Origin: Hirundichthys speculiger
Taxonomy: Eukaryota; Chordata; Actinopteri; Beloniformes; Exocoetidae
NCBI GenBank assembly: GCA_018398805.1
Contig: JAGFBZ010001895.1
Coordinates: forward strand, 3,121,001 to 3,185,000
Length of the DNA: 64,000 nucleotides
Reading direction: 5' to 3'
In this document: positions 47,983 to 60,419 of the stretch, in pieces
Layout: each line of letters begins with the position of its first letter
Position numbering within the stretch: position 1 is the stretch's first letter
The notes under the pieces: generated by a model
Told to the model about the DNA's origin: nothing
The model's database searches: none
Seen by the model: the letters and a program-made list of their open reading frames with translations, nothing else
Made by a program: the position numbers and the translations under genes

Positions 47983-50900
47983 TCATGAAGATACAACAGG
48001 CATCGTGACCGAGAGGATCTGAAAGAGAAAAAAAATGAAAGTGTGTAGTATGTTAAGAGACATGTTCATTATATCACATAATGTGCCTATCGATTGTGCC
48101 ATAACAAATGTGATCAAGTTTTTTTTAATGACAATCTATACCTTACTCTTTTTCAAAGTAACCTGTTAATGACCTTAGATGACAAATTAGAAGAACTGTG
48201 AAATTCCCAGCATATATTTGCATCACTTTGTGCCCAGTTGGTGGTGACGCTGTTTCTGTGTGCAGAGTTGGTTTTATATACCTGCGTGCTCCTGTTGTAC
48301 TGTGCAACACTATTCTCCTCGTTGATGAGGAAAGGGTGGAAGATGTCAAGATGGAAGAGAGAGGGGCGGGCTGTTAGCACTAGTCTGTCTTCCCCAACGT
48401 CCAGAATCAGAGAGCGAGATGATAGCTACACATAAGACAAGTTAAACCAGCTGAGACACTGTAACACTGGAGCACTGGCAGTTTTATCCATTTGGATTAC
48501 ATGATAACATGATATATAAAGCAGCCTGTCTGGCAGATGTTTAATGCCACATTTGGACTGCATGGGTTAGCTTTTAAAACCGTCTCTTGAACTGGCTCTA
48601 GAACAGCAATAAAAGAAGATATTTTTATTTTTGGTTTTACTGTGTCAATATATTTTTATGTGCCGTTTTATTTTATTGTATTCGTTAATCATATGTAAAT
48701 ATTTTTGACCCAAGCCTTCTCCAAACTTCTTCTGTTATCCGAGAAGCTTTTTCACTCTTACAGAAGTAAAAGCAAGGGGTGAAACTTCTCTGGGCACTAT
48801 CATTATTAACTGGTCAACAACCGTGTGCTACTCTGTGTACCCTTGCAGCTGTAGTGAGAATCTGTGAACTATACCCAAACACTTTCAGGTTTTGTCCACA
48901 TCAGTCTGTGTTGGTTTTAAAATTCCATTCTAAAATAAAAATGTGCACATTAGCGTTTTAACTCCATACTGGAAAATATCTCGTCACCACTTGTTGTTCT
49001 GTCTCCACTTGGTTAACTACACTGCTGAGGTTTGTCTGTATGTTATCTTCCTGTTAGGCTCATACGATAAACACACTGTGGATCAGCCAGTGGAGCAAAT
49101 CATGAAGTGAATCTGTAGAACTAAGTTACCATTTTTAAAGAACTGTGGTTCTATCCATCCACATTCCACCACACGTCCCAACGTTTACTGACTGAAGCAG
49201 AGTCTGCAGAAGATATAATTTTTCCATTGTTGAAGGCCAAACTTACCTAAGTAATGTAACAAATGTTTCACATTTTAAAGTGAAAATGGGTTCTTGTTGA
49301 TGAAGTTTTAGTTTCCGTTGCTGTTTATGACATGTTTCAATTCTTCCATTAAAGAGGTAAAGTTAGCCAATGACCCTGGATTTTTTTTTTTTTTTTGCTT
49401 AAGTGATGACTGCTGATGATGTAGCTTGTGAAAACTTTAAATGTTTTTTTAATGTCTAATTAATAGGAACCTTAAACAAGGATACTAAACTGTACCTCTC
49501 AGGAAGTCAGCGTCCTCACCAGACGATAGTCCATACATAAGAATTGTGCCCTTTTTGAAGTGGTGGTATAAGAATTAATTGAATTTTAATCATACCATTT
49601 TAATGTCTGAGATACTATTTGAATTATATGCACATTATAATTGTATAATATAATGCGAATGGAATTCTTTCATTGCTGATTCTAACAATATAAAAACATA
49701 CCTAATATTGAGCTACAACCTATACTTAAAAAAAAAAACAACTAATTCTGGCATTTTCAGAATGGTAGAATTAACAGGCTGTGTTAAATGTAATGCTTTT
49801 AAAAATGTTGCTAGGGCTACTTAAATGAGTTAGAGTTACTTAAATCTTGCTAAACTAAAGGAACAGGACATAGTTGCTTCTCCTAACTGATCATCTGGCT
49901 CCACAGGTTCAATCTTCCAGACCTGAACGGGTATTTGTCCAACAGATCTGTCTAATACTAACCACAATTTAATGATGCAGTGTCAGTTTAGGGAGCAGTA
50001 ACATTACAGTTTATGCAAAAAGTAGAGAAAATGTCAGAGATGAAAGATTATATTCAAGATGGCACATCTTACCACTCCAGGAAGTTTTATCTCAGCAACA
50101 AGGTACTCAGGCTCTCCAGTAGGAGGCTCCACCAGCAGTGTGAACTCAGGTCTACGGACAGATACAAAAGAATTATGCAAATGGTGAGGGCTATTTATTC
50201 ATTAAAATACAAATTTAATTTCTAATTTTTCATTCAAGTCAATTCAATTACACTTTGTCAATCCTAAAAAGGGAAAATAGTTCTTGCAGAAGGTGTTATT
50301 ATTGAAGTCTTTTCAATGATTCATTGTAGATGCTTATTGCTGTGGGCAGGATCTTCTGTAAAGGTCTGTGTTGCAGCAGACCTGAAGAAGCCTCTGACTG
50401 AGGACACAATATTATTGAGTTACTATGCTGTGAAGAGGATGCTCATGGCCGTCCATGATGTTTTTCATTTTATCAAGTATTCTTCTTTGCACAATGAGCT
50501 CCAGAACAGAGTTCGCCTTATTTGTTTGATCAATTTTACTGGATGCTGTGCTCCCTGAGGCAGGGGTCCCCAACCCCTGGTACCGAGCCACAGAGAAAAA
50601 AATAAATCACTTCCATTATTACCGTTTGATTTATTATCTGAGTTTAAATGAGGTTTTATTTTGAAAAATGACCACATTCTCTCCATGCCATCCATCTGTG
50701 ACTTACTCTTGACGCGTGACAAGACTTTCAGACCTGCGTCTCCGTCACGTGTTACGTTTTAACCCCCCCGAAATGAGCAAAATGAATAAAAAAGAAACAT
50801 CTTCGGAAAGTGTCTTTACGCGGAGAGGATGTTATCTAGAAAATACCAGTTTTTATGCCGATTCTATCATTTTATTTTGTTTTATTTATTTGCGACACCT

Positions 50901-53900
50901 TTTATAGACCGGTCCATGAAAATATTACCTGACATTAAACCGGTCCGTGGTGCAAAAAAGGTTGGAAACTACAGCCTTAAGGAATTTTCTTTGTTATGGT
51001 ACTTTTCTTAACCTCCTGTTATGAGGAGTAACCATAGCAACAAGAGAGCTGTTCACAAGCAGGAGAATCTGACTGAGATTTCAAGAGCCCAAATTATACC
51101 CAGACTGGGACTCAAAAATGTTGAAGAGGAGACGTTGTAGATGTAGCGTATAAGGGAAGCAGAGGAATAAGCAGGTATAGATAATGGATGAATGTGAGGC
51201 GACATATGTATCATATATATCTACATGAGGTCTCACCTTTTAGGACTAACAGTAGAGTTCTGCCTGCAAGAAAAATGGAGAAAGTGGGGAGCTTTAACTT
51301 ATTCAGAGTGGAAACTCACTTAAAAACCAAGTCACTCTCAAGTTAATGTTTTTACAGTTTACACAATTGTACACTTTTCAGTCCACGTTTTCTTAAGAAT
51401 ACACAACAATCTAATCACTTAAAATTTTAATCTAAGATGGCAATGTGTCAATCTGTTTCTTCCTATGACTTGATAACAAAACAATAACTCGCAGTAATCT
51501 CTAAATGTCCGTCTATTTTTTGTTAACTAATGCATTTAGAAAAAAGGGGACGAACTGAGGCTGCAGTTCTTGAATTACTGGTCTGCTCTTCGTCCGTATG
51601 TTTTGCTCACTGACAGACCCCAAGAACTTCCGGTTCTTCAGCATCTTCCAGTCTACACAAACACAAATATGAAATTCATCAGCTGCTTCCAGAAGAGTAA
51701 AAATGTTACACACACACAAAAAAAAATAATGAAAAAAACCCACCTCTGTTGAGTTCCAGATTATATTTGTTCTCTAAACCCTCTACAGACACCAGAATAA
51801 GAAATTGCAGGAATAAGGGATCTTTCTAAAGACACAATCACATATTTGAACATGACATGTTATATATTACACATGTGAGGATATTTCTTTCATTAGCATT
51901 TGATGAAGATAGACAAGGAAGATGAAATGTTAGGCTATGGATAATATGAAGATCAACATAGCAAACAAACATTAAAAAAAAGGAGAATACACAAATATTT
52001 TCACTTTTTAAAATTCTCTTCCTGTGAAGCTTTGCATATAGGTTAAAATTATAGCACACCTGGCACTTCTGGAAGAACTCCTGGTTGATGACAACATCAT
52101 AAGCTGTACAACTGTGAGAGTCTAAAAGAGACAGAAATCACAAGAAGAGCTTTAATAATGAAGACTATGATCTTAAATCATAAGAGAGCTCTTACAATTT
52201 AAGATCATAGGGGCATTCAGACCATTGTCAAAGGTACAGTTTAATGGCTTCCTATCACTATAAACCAGCGATCACTGCTTTTTCCCCTAACCAACTTTCA
52301 TTAACACAACATGAAAGACACAACAAGACAGGTCATTGAAGACAAGCCAAAGGCCAGAACACTGAGAAAACAAAGAATTGGTAGTGATAATATTCAAAGC
52401 TGAGTGTGGTCAGTAAGAGGTGTGACGAGGGTGTGTCCATGTGCAACATCTGCACTTAGTTCATATAGGGAATTACATACATGAACCAAAAACAAAGTAA
52501 AAGAAAAAGCTGAGAAGCTGAGCAGAATCATGGTAATGACAGCATAATCATCCCCACCAAAAAAGACCCCAAAAACAACACAGCATTCATGGATCTGGAG
52601 GAGATTTTTAGTCAGGACATGATTTATGTGCAAATCTGCTTAGAGACTTTTTAGAAGATTTCATGAGTGAGAACCAATATGTGTTTGCCAGAAGAGAACA
52701 GTTCACTTCTGATACTGTTTGCTCATACAGTGTTTATGTATTTGGTTACATACTGTTGTCTACTTCTGTGTGTGGCTCGCCGAGGCTCATGGGAACTCTA
52801 AAACCACTAGGATCTTCTGATTGAAGCAGCTGTACAAGCTCATCTCTGGACAATTCTGGTGGTGACGGAACCAGGTTTGACTGACAGATGTTGATGAAGA
52901 CCTTCTCATTGCCCGGTTCTGTGAAAGTCTTCACACATATGCCTGTGAAGGGTGGAAAGTAGAAAGGAAGAGAGCAAAAACAAGAAAGAGAATCCACATA
53001 CGCACAAGTATTAACTGTTAATGAAACAATTGTGCCCATCTCAAATGTTTAAATGTAATGGGAATGTATGTCTTTCAAATGTTGGAAAAGATCTGAGAGA
53101 AATAAAAAAAAGCTTACCAGGTTGAGGTCGGACTACTTTGAAGTCTGGAGTTTCGGTCTGCAGATTTCCCATTGTCTAGATAAATGACCAGCAGTTTGTA
53201 CCAGTTATTCAATTGTGGCAGAAGCAGAAATAAAGTCCTTTTTATGTTTAAACAGGGAGCCCCTACACATTTACAAGACACAACATTCACATTAAAATTC
53301 CACCTCATTTTGTTTTGGTTTTTTTTTTCCTCTCTGCATTATATTTTTATGGTTAGTGCCATAACTGGGCAAAACCTATTAAAGACAGATATATATGCAT
53401 TTTAATCTCCCAGCAGCTGTGAATTTACTTGTCTGTGGGTATGAGTGAGAGTGAATGTGTCAAATACATGCCCATCATCAAGAAGCAACAACATTTCACA
53501 AGAAAACAAAAACATTTAAATTAGGGATGCACCGAGAATTCGGCCACCGAAAATTTTCGGCCGAAAATGGCCCAAAAGTGCATTTTCGGTTTTCGGCCGA
53601 AAGACTTTTATCACCGAAACAACACGGCCGAAACAGGATGTTGTGATGACGAACAAAAACCGCGGCCAGCACGCGCTTGTCTGGAGAGGGGCCAACATGT
53701 CTGTGGTGTGGACGTATTTCAATATATCTGAGAAAGACCCACGGATAGCGATTTGTAAAACATGTAACGCTGAAATTTCAAGAGGGGGTGAATCTGCAAC
53801 GAGTTTCTCCACGTCGGGTTTGATTTATCACCTGAAATCCAAACATCCCCATCGCCATTCTGAATATGAGAAGGCGGCGGCACAGAAAAGGAAAATCCCT

Positions 53901-56900
53901 CCGAGCGCACCCACTCCGTCTGTGGCGGACGTATTTGAAAAGGCAAGAAAGTTTTCCAGTGATGGTGCCAAGGCAAAGGGCATTACACAAAAAAATATGG
54001 AATTCATTGCCTTAGTTGATCAGCCGTTCTCTGTTGTAGAGGATGTGGGATTTCGTAGGCTGATCGAGCACATTGAGCCCATAGGCGTAGTTTGACTTTT
54101 GCGTCGGGGGGGGGGGGGGGGGCAAAAATTGTTAAGCACTTTCAACAAACGGCCGCACTCTCACGCGAACCGGCGCGCATGCACACATATGTGCAAACTC
54201 GCGCGCACATGATGGCACACAAGATACACTCACCACGAAACCATGAAGTCCAAGATTAGATGATGTTCAAAAACCAGTAGTTGCAACAGGATACAGTACA
54301 CAGTAGATGTTATAAATGTTAATGTTAATGATGTTAAATGTATTAAGAAACAAAAATATAACATGATTCATTTAACTGTCACAATATACTGCAGTTTATT
54401 TTGGACTTAAAAAAACATTACGGTCAAAAACATTTATTTATTTTTGCCAGTTCGTTGACAATGCAATTACATATTTCAGCCACCAGGGGGAGCATTGCTC
54501 CCCCTGCCCCCCCGCAAACTCCGCCCATGATTGAGCCCCGTTATTCCATGCCGAGCAGACGACATTTCTCAGACGTGGGTTTACCTGAGCTGTTTAATGT
54601 TGTTGCAGCTCACGTCCATGAGCTTATAGCTGCAGATATTTTTGTTGTAGTCCTACAGAGAATTTTTTTAAAATGCACTTGACTTAAATGCACTGTGTTT
54701 TTATGAGAGAACATTTTTACAATCTTTCAGCAGGCCAGTCAGTTATAGGCCTGTATTATTATTTAATGTACACCTGAGTGGGGTCAAGTTAAACATTTTA
54801 TTTTGAATTTTGTTTTATATTGTGCATTGTTGTAATGTCAGTGCTAATAAATATTTTCATAATTTTGCAATTAATTTATTCTTTGTAGCATTAATATTAA
54901 TTTATGCAATGGTAATGCCTTGATTTTAGTGAGGTTAGTTCACAGTCATTGCCATGAATGCAACGGTACTAATAATTGGCATAATAATTTATTTCGGTGT
55001 TTCGGTTTTCGGCCTTGGTTTCTTCATTTTCGGTTTTCGGTTTCGGCCAAGAATTTTCATTTCGGTGCATCCCTAATTTAAATGTGACCAGAAGGAGTCT
55101 CCTCACACCTACAAGACTGTTTTCAGTGCACTGAGTGGAGTCTGTTTTCAATCTCAGGACCTGGAATCATCAGCTGGATTTTCTACATCAAATGCTGTGT
55201 AGAAAGTGTCAACACCGACAAACACATCCACGTACTACCAAACAGAAAACCATACATAACCAGATGGGCTTGGTTACGCCTGAGAGATCACAATGTACTG
55301 ATGTGGTGACAAAGAATTTTACAACAGTGCCAGACATAACCTCAGGAAAGGTGTTAAGTCAGCAGCATACAGGAGGAACCTTCAGGAACACAGCACACAT
55401 GTGGGATCTAAGACATTATCGACATTATAAACTCCTGAGATCCCTGACAGCAAACAATGCTGTACTGGTTTGAGTACCTCAACTGTTTCTTTGAATCACA
55501 TAATCTCTCAGCGGGACTCTGCTGATGGCATGCTGACCTTGCAGATACATAAAGTTAAGTGTGCCCTGGACGCTGTTAATGTCAAAAAGGCAACAGGTCC
55601 AGACAGAATGCCTGGCAGGGTGCCAAGGGAGTGTGCTCATCAGTTGGAAGAGGTTTTTCACCAACATCTTAAAACTCTCTGACGCCCACCACTGTACCTG
55701 TCACCATTATCATGGCGCCTAGCAGAGCAATATCACCTCACTGAATGACTACAGACCAATTGCAGTCACACCCATTCCAGCCAAGTGCTTTGACAGACTT
55801 TTTCTGGGCAACACCAAATCAAAACTTCCCCCCACCCTAGGCATGCACCAGTATGCATAAAGGACAAACAGATCCATAGAAGATGCCATAAACATTTTTT
55901 ACTGCCATCAAAGCAAAGCAACTTCTGAATGCCGAGATGGGACGTCATGAAGCCACAGACCGAACAAGAGTAAATCTCGAGCAATGGTTTCGGCCAGTGC
56001 TGCCACTCAGTGGATACCATTTTTGTGTTTTGTTTTGTTTTTTTTTTAAACAAAAACAAACAAAGAGCCACACTGACATGCCTGTAAACTTGTGTAGGCT
56101 GGAAAATGTAGTTCAAGGATGTACCACTGACTGCCATTGCAAAAACTATTTATGTTTATTACACTGTCATGAACTTATTCATTGATAGATGTGTAAAAGT
56201 CTTATTTTACCTGCTTAGTCAACATTTGAAGATTTGTTCATATTAACCAGCTTCTACAAATACATTAATGTGTAGTGACTGTTGTAAGAATATAATTTTA
56301 TTATTTGTTTTCTTTAATATTTCAGTGACATTTTGAATTATTTAAGACACTTCATTGGTATTTATAGCATTTTAAATATCACCTTGTGTGAGTACAGAAG
56401 CAGCTCTTTTCCTTTTAACGATGAATGAAATTTCATTGAATGTGCAACATGCAATGACAATATAGAGATTGTATTTAAAGTTCCATCTTCAGTAATAAAT
56501 GTTGTTTTGTGTTTCAGTAACATCCAACAATTTTTATGGAACCACTCAAATCAGTGGCTTTAAGGTCTATTTGAAAGCATTCATAAATAACAGAAGGCAT
56601 TTAGAAATTGGTGGTGGGATTATCACAGAGCAAACCTGAGAGTAAACCAAACTGTAGTTTACAAAAGCCATTATAAACTCAGACTGAAATACACTTTATT
56701 AAATAGTAGCCTACTATACCTTGATTTTAAATAACATGGAAACCTGACACATACCTTACCTTAAGTATGGTACCATACTTCCTAAAAATATGAAATCACT
56801 AAAATGTTTAATAATACAGCAGAATGTTATCTCTGTGGGATTTTTTTTCTATAGTAATTGTACAATAAAAAGTTATTTTATGAATAATCTTATTGTCTTC

Positions 56901-59247
56901 ATCATATTTTTATTTTCCCAAAATGTTATTTGAAAAATAGGGGCTGTCTTATAATCAGAGTCGTCCTAGTTTTGTTATGTTTGTATAATGCCTTAGTTTA
57001 TGCCTGGCATAAAGTAGAGTTGACTTGTTATGTACTAAAGGGGAAAAAAAATCTTGCTATTGTACTGATTTATTGAAAGAAGGGCAGTAAGCCTATTGTA
57101 AAAAAAAACACACAAAAAAAAAACAACCAAAAACGGGATCTGACAGATTTGAGATGTGATAAAACAGTTTCCACTTTCCAGTCATTTGCTATGCAGGTAT
57201 AAAGATGATAAGAATAAAACCAGTATTGTAAAAAATAAAAATAAAAAAGAAGAGAACTGATACAATTTTTTTGTCATTTGCAGCTAGTTCTAATCTACTG
57301 TATTGGAAAGAGCATAAGAGAAAACATTACAGTAATGTTGAAAATGAAAAGAGAAATTGTGATCATTTGGAGAGACCGTTAAAAATCATTCAATTAAATT
57401 AATACATTTAAATTTGCAAGCCTTGGTGATGTCAGAGGAGACTGGGCAGACTAGTTCCAGGTGTTACATAGGCAACAGTAATTCAAACATCCGAGGTATA
57501 CAGAATACCATCTCTCCTACAGCACGTCAAACCTAGAAGCAGATGGACTACAACACTCCTCTCAACTAAAAACAGGAAACAGACTACAATTTGCACAGGC
57601 TCACCAAAATTGGACAACAGAAGATTGGAAAAACACTGGTCTGATGAGCCTGGTCACAGCCCATGTGAGTATCTGAGTTGCTGACCATGTCACACAGACT
57701 TTGATTATTTATCTAAGTTACCACACCATACAGTCAAAACACTCTGGTGATTCAGACTCAACTTGTTTCAAAGGATTACTGCTGATCATACTAGGGGTGG
57801 TAGCAAATAATAAGCCATACTCACTTCAGCTGTGTGTAAAAATTTAGATAGGCATATTCAAGGAGAGACATTTGGTTCAATGCTGCTTGATTATAAACTA
57901 AACCTACCACCATTACTGTGTCTTCCCAGGACCAGGACCAATGCACCCCACCTGATTGTTTCTGATGCTGGCCTTCCTCTGCCCACCAACATTATGTGTC
58001 CTTTTCCAAGAGTTGGATTGCTAATTTATAATGCTAATTTATAAAATGTTAAGTCTAGATTACATATATATAAATTAATCTAATCTAATATATTGAGTTT
58101 TACATTTTCAGATAAAGATGATGTAAAGTCTAAGAGGATCAAGTCTGGCAGCCCAGGTGTCTGAGACATTTAGCTTTTGTCTTAAGATACTTGCTGACCA
58201 CCGGGCAGAGTCCCAAGTTGAAGTGTGAATGCTATTCTTAAGGCCAGGCTCTGCCTTTGTCTCTATGAAGGTCTGAGCGATACAGTCAGGCTGATTGAAT
58301 TAGCACCTGGGCATTTGAATTGACACTGGTATGCTGATGAGATCAGCATACCAGTGTTGCAATATGTATTTTATCTGTGAGAACACAATTCAAATAGTTA
58401 TAAATTCAAAAGATTTTGAATACAGAGCAGAATTTTAAATTGCACTTTCTCCATTATGAATACAAAGATACAAGTAAGAAACCACTGTCAAATATATGTC
58501 ACAGGGACACAGATAACATTCATTGAACAGGGTTTGATTCCGAAGTCTGCACTTGTTCTAAATTGCGCTAAATTGCCAGATCATTGTCAAAATTCACATA
58601 TTCACATAACATTTTTTTTCTGTGAAAAGCAGAAAACAGTCCAATAAGATTAATTACAAATCACTCATTGCTCCCTGGAAGGAGATTACCATTTAAAGAC
58701 TATCCTGCAGGTAACTGGTTGCCCGTATAAGGAACTAAGAACATTAGTGATGTGCTTAGGTTTCCTGATTCTTGTTAGGACTCTGGCAGCAGAATTCTGT
58801 ATTATCTGAGATTGGTCAAATGGTACACATACAGTGACATTTTTGAACTTTGGACACTAAACACATTTTTTTATGACACCTCAATTTTTCAGTCAGTCGC
58901 CAAACAAAAGACATGGTGAGATATGAGTTTTTAAAGGAGCAGATTCCCACACCACAGTTACATGATCTCGAAAACATTGGATGTTTGTTATCTTTTACAA
59001 ATCCAGCTGAGCAGGCGGCTGCCCAGAGCCTGCCAGCGCTCCACTAGTATAGTATAGTAACAGTGAATTCTGTTATTTACTTTTGTTACATTAATATTCT
59101 GTGGTTGCTGATTAGCAAAAGATATGCGTTTTTGGAAAAATAAATGACAGATTAAACTTGCAAAATCACCTGGAGTAACAGTTGCTGATAAAGTTCCTCC
59201 TGCTGATGTAACTCCAGCTCAGTGTTGAGAAGTGAAGAATCCGTCAT
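47983..59247 (-). CDS. pih1d1: PIH1 domain-containing protein 1 (283 aa, 10 coding exons)
   Basis: The adaptor of the R2TP co-chaperone (RUVBL1/2, RPAP3, PIH1D1), which works with HSP90 to assemble snoRNPs, PIKK kinases and RNA polymerase II. Coding exons in transcript order: 59247-59170, 53175-53118, 52942-52754, 52121-52060, 51825-51744, 51652-51556, 51263-51237, 50151-50073, 48425-48282, 48018-47983. Phases agree throughout, 852 nt to TGA. The N-terminal PIH1 domain has ICVKT and [11 protein letters not shown]50 and K59 correspond to human K57 and K64, which contact the phosphopeptide of clients. [15 protein letters not shown] (93-107), [13 protein letters not shown] (from 113) and [12 protein letters not shown] follow. 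The C-terminal CS-like domain is built from [34 protein letters not shown] and [17 protein letters not shown]. Human PIH1D1 is 290 aa. The 51556 exon uses a weak donor (CAgttcgt); reading through it would add a short tail and end at a stop. Intron 1 is about 6 kb because of transposon insertions. Confidence 0.97.
48440..50000. other. pih1d1 intron, nothing recognised
   Basis: Intron between coding exons 8 and 9. AT-rich, with a T run at 49380-49396. No repeat terminus or RNA gene seen. Confidence 0.55.
50225..50560 (-). mobile_element. L2-like LINE 3' fragment in pih1d1 intron
   Basis: Clearly similar to 6960-7320: GCTGTGGGCAGGATCTTCTG, TCTGTGTTGCAGCAG, GAAGAAGCCTCTGACT and ATGAGCTCCAGA occur in the same order. 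It is the ORF2 C-terminus and 3' UTR of the same LINE family, same orientation, cut off by the next element. Confidence 0.8.
50561..50974 (+). mobile_element. Non-autonomous hAT element
   Basis: The left end CAGGGGTCCCCAACCCCTGG and right end (reverse complement CTGTAGTTTCCAACC) are imperfect TIRs. Flanks CCCTGAGG and CCTTAAGG are a decayed 8-bp target duplication (6 of 8 match). The interior keeps ACCGGTCCGTGG-type subterminal text and a relic start MSKMNKKE (50774 on), as in autonomous relatives whose transposase begins similarly. Confidence 0.8.
53522..55075 (+). mobile_element. hAT transposon with BED zinc finger, internally deleted
   Basis: TIRs TAGGGATGCACCGA and TCGGTGCATCCCTA, with perfect 8-bp target duplications ATTTAAAT at 53514-53521 and 55076-55083. 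Subterminal TTTTCGG/CCGAAAA motifs are repeated at both ends. The open frame from 53643 (or Met 53697) encodes a BED finger: [20 protein letters not shown], then a Ser/Thr stretch and [13 protein letters not shown] (C-x2-C and H-x4-H). [24 protein letters not shown] segment follows, typical of ZBED-type hAT transposases. The catalytic core is missing. A second element (54080-54529) splits what is left of the frame. Lies in pih1d1 intron 1. Confidence 0.93.
54080..54529. mobile_element. hAT-type MITE nested in the hAT element
   Basis: TIRs CATAGGCGTAGTTTG and the reverse complement CATGGGCGGAGTTTG (13 of 15 match), with perfect 8-bp target duplications ATTGAGCC at 54072-54079 and 54530-54537. 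450 bp, no coding capacity. An 18-G run at about 54105-54122 is matched by C runs near 54500-54514. It interrupts the host element's frame between LIEHIEP and [13 protein letters not shown]. Confidence 0.92.
55480..56020 (+). mobile_element. LINE reverse-transcriptase fragment
   Basis: Forward text gives [19 protein letters not shown] and, in another frame, [20 protein letters not shown], the classic entry of a non-LTR reverse transcriptase. Upstream 55100-55480 probably belongs to the same linker region. Frame breaks; both ends missing. Confidence 0.75.
56200..57400. other. pih1d1 intron 1, nothing recognised
   Basis: AT-rich DNA with A runs around 57100-57125. No exon or transposon end. 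Confidence 0.5.
57410..58030 (+). repeat. Probable Tc1-like transposon fragment
   Basis: Phrases such as AGGTATACAGAATACCATCT, CAACAGAAGATTGGAAAAAC followed by ACTGGTCTGATGAG, and GTTGCTGACCATGTC occur in the order seen in a fish Tc1 family transposase. The rest is rearranged and no termini were found. Confidence 0.45.
58040..59160. other. pih1d1 intron 1, nothing recognised
   Basis: Contains a short inverted repeat around 58320-58352 (GACACTGGTATGCTGATGAG with GATCAGCATACCAGTGTTGC). No gene. Confidence 0.5.
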
Positions 59248-59327
59248 CCTACTCTGAGGTGAAATCATCCAATGGAACCTACAACAGAAAAAAAGCAAGA
59301 AGCAATTAAAAGCTTGCACACACACAC

Positions 59328-59434
<107 letters not shown>

Positions 59435-59984
59435 AACTGGTAAGTGTAGACAGATTTATATGATCAACTGCATCCATCAAAATGCTAAAATTTCTAACAA
59501 AAACAGCTGTTCAGTCAAACTATATAAATCAATTATCACAATAAAACGAACAGAGTGTGTTTTGACCTCGTTTTTTGACATAGTTTGCTTTATGACAGAT
59601 TATCACGGGAAAAGTTTGCTTTACGAGGAGAAATGTACAAAACTTAGCATTTGAATTTAGATTAACCTTCCACAATGACACTATCGTTCATGAAATCATC
59701 ATATTACGTGTAAAATATATTTTAAAAATAAATTTGCTTTGTAGTGCTTCTTTGCCACGAAAATAAATGCTATCGACGTTAAAAGTATTCCAGCTTTTTT
59801 TTTAATGTTTCACGTTACATGTCATGAGCCGTTTATTAGCTACTTACGCTGCACAAATGCTTGCTGCAAATTAAACTAATTACTTCTTGTTTTCTGCAAC
59901 TAAGCAAATGTTGAGTATGTTTTTCTTCTGAATGTTTTATTTATATACCCTTTACCATAGCCCATGTAAAAATTGTTAGCTTAC

Positions 59985-60040
59985 TCTTCAGTCGGTTCAG
60001 TTAACTGTCTGCTTCCTAAAAACAGGAACTTCCGGTCAGT
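59985..60040 (-). promoter_or_regulatory. pih1d1 5' UTR exon and ETS-type start region
   Basis: The first coding exon is preceded by an acceptor (TTCTGTTGTAG, minus strand, ending 59281), so the leader is spliced. A suitable donor (AAGAgtaagc) is at 59985/59984. On the minus strand CCGGAAGT at 60035-60028 is an ETS site typical of TATA-less housekeeping promoters, and a second lies at 60414-60407. The cap site is inferred to be near 60040. Confidence 0.55.
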
Positions 60041-60104
60041 GTCTTCTTCTTCCTCTTTGACGTTTATTAGAGGTTGGCAAACAAACAACGCAATAGCGCA
60101 ACCA

Positions 60105-60270
60105 GTGGCCCGTTTCAGAAAATGAGTTATCTTCTAAATCTGAGTATGTTGAACCAGATAACCCGAACTCTGGGAAACTTCGTTTCACAAAGCGAGGTAA
60201 CTTAGCTTCCGAACTCAGTTTAGCCGGTTCCAGAAGCCGAGGAAACTCGTACTCGGATTCTGTCAACTAA
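60105..60270. repeat. Fish dispersed repeat fragment
   Basis: GGCCCGTTTCAGAAAATGAG, then AACTCTGGGAAACTTCGTTT and GTTTCACAAAGCGAGG, is a repeat seen widely in fish. The two CCCGTTTCAGAAA and TCGTTTCACAAAG phrases are related. Class not determined. Confidence 0.5.
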
Positions 60271-60419
60271 ATCTTCCCGAGAGCACGTTTACTGATGTAA
60301 ATCATTGCAGTCAAGCCTTTTATTCATAGTCAAATCAACCTCCTAATAGTATTACGCATTCGTATTCTAATCTTCATGGTAAATAAATGAAACCAACTCA
60401 GCTACAACTTCCGGTTTTC

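Noticed and set aside
51513..51743. Independent 76-aa gene on the minus strand
   Set aside because: It is pih1d1 coding exon 6 read into both flanking introns.
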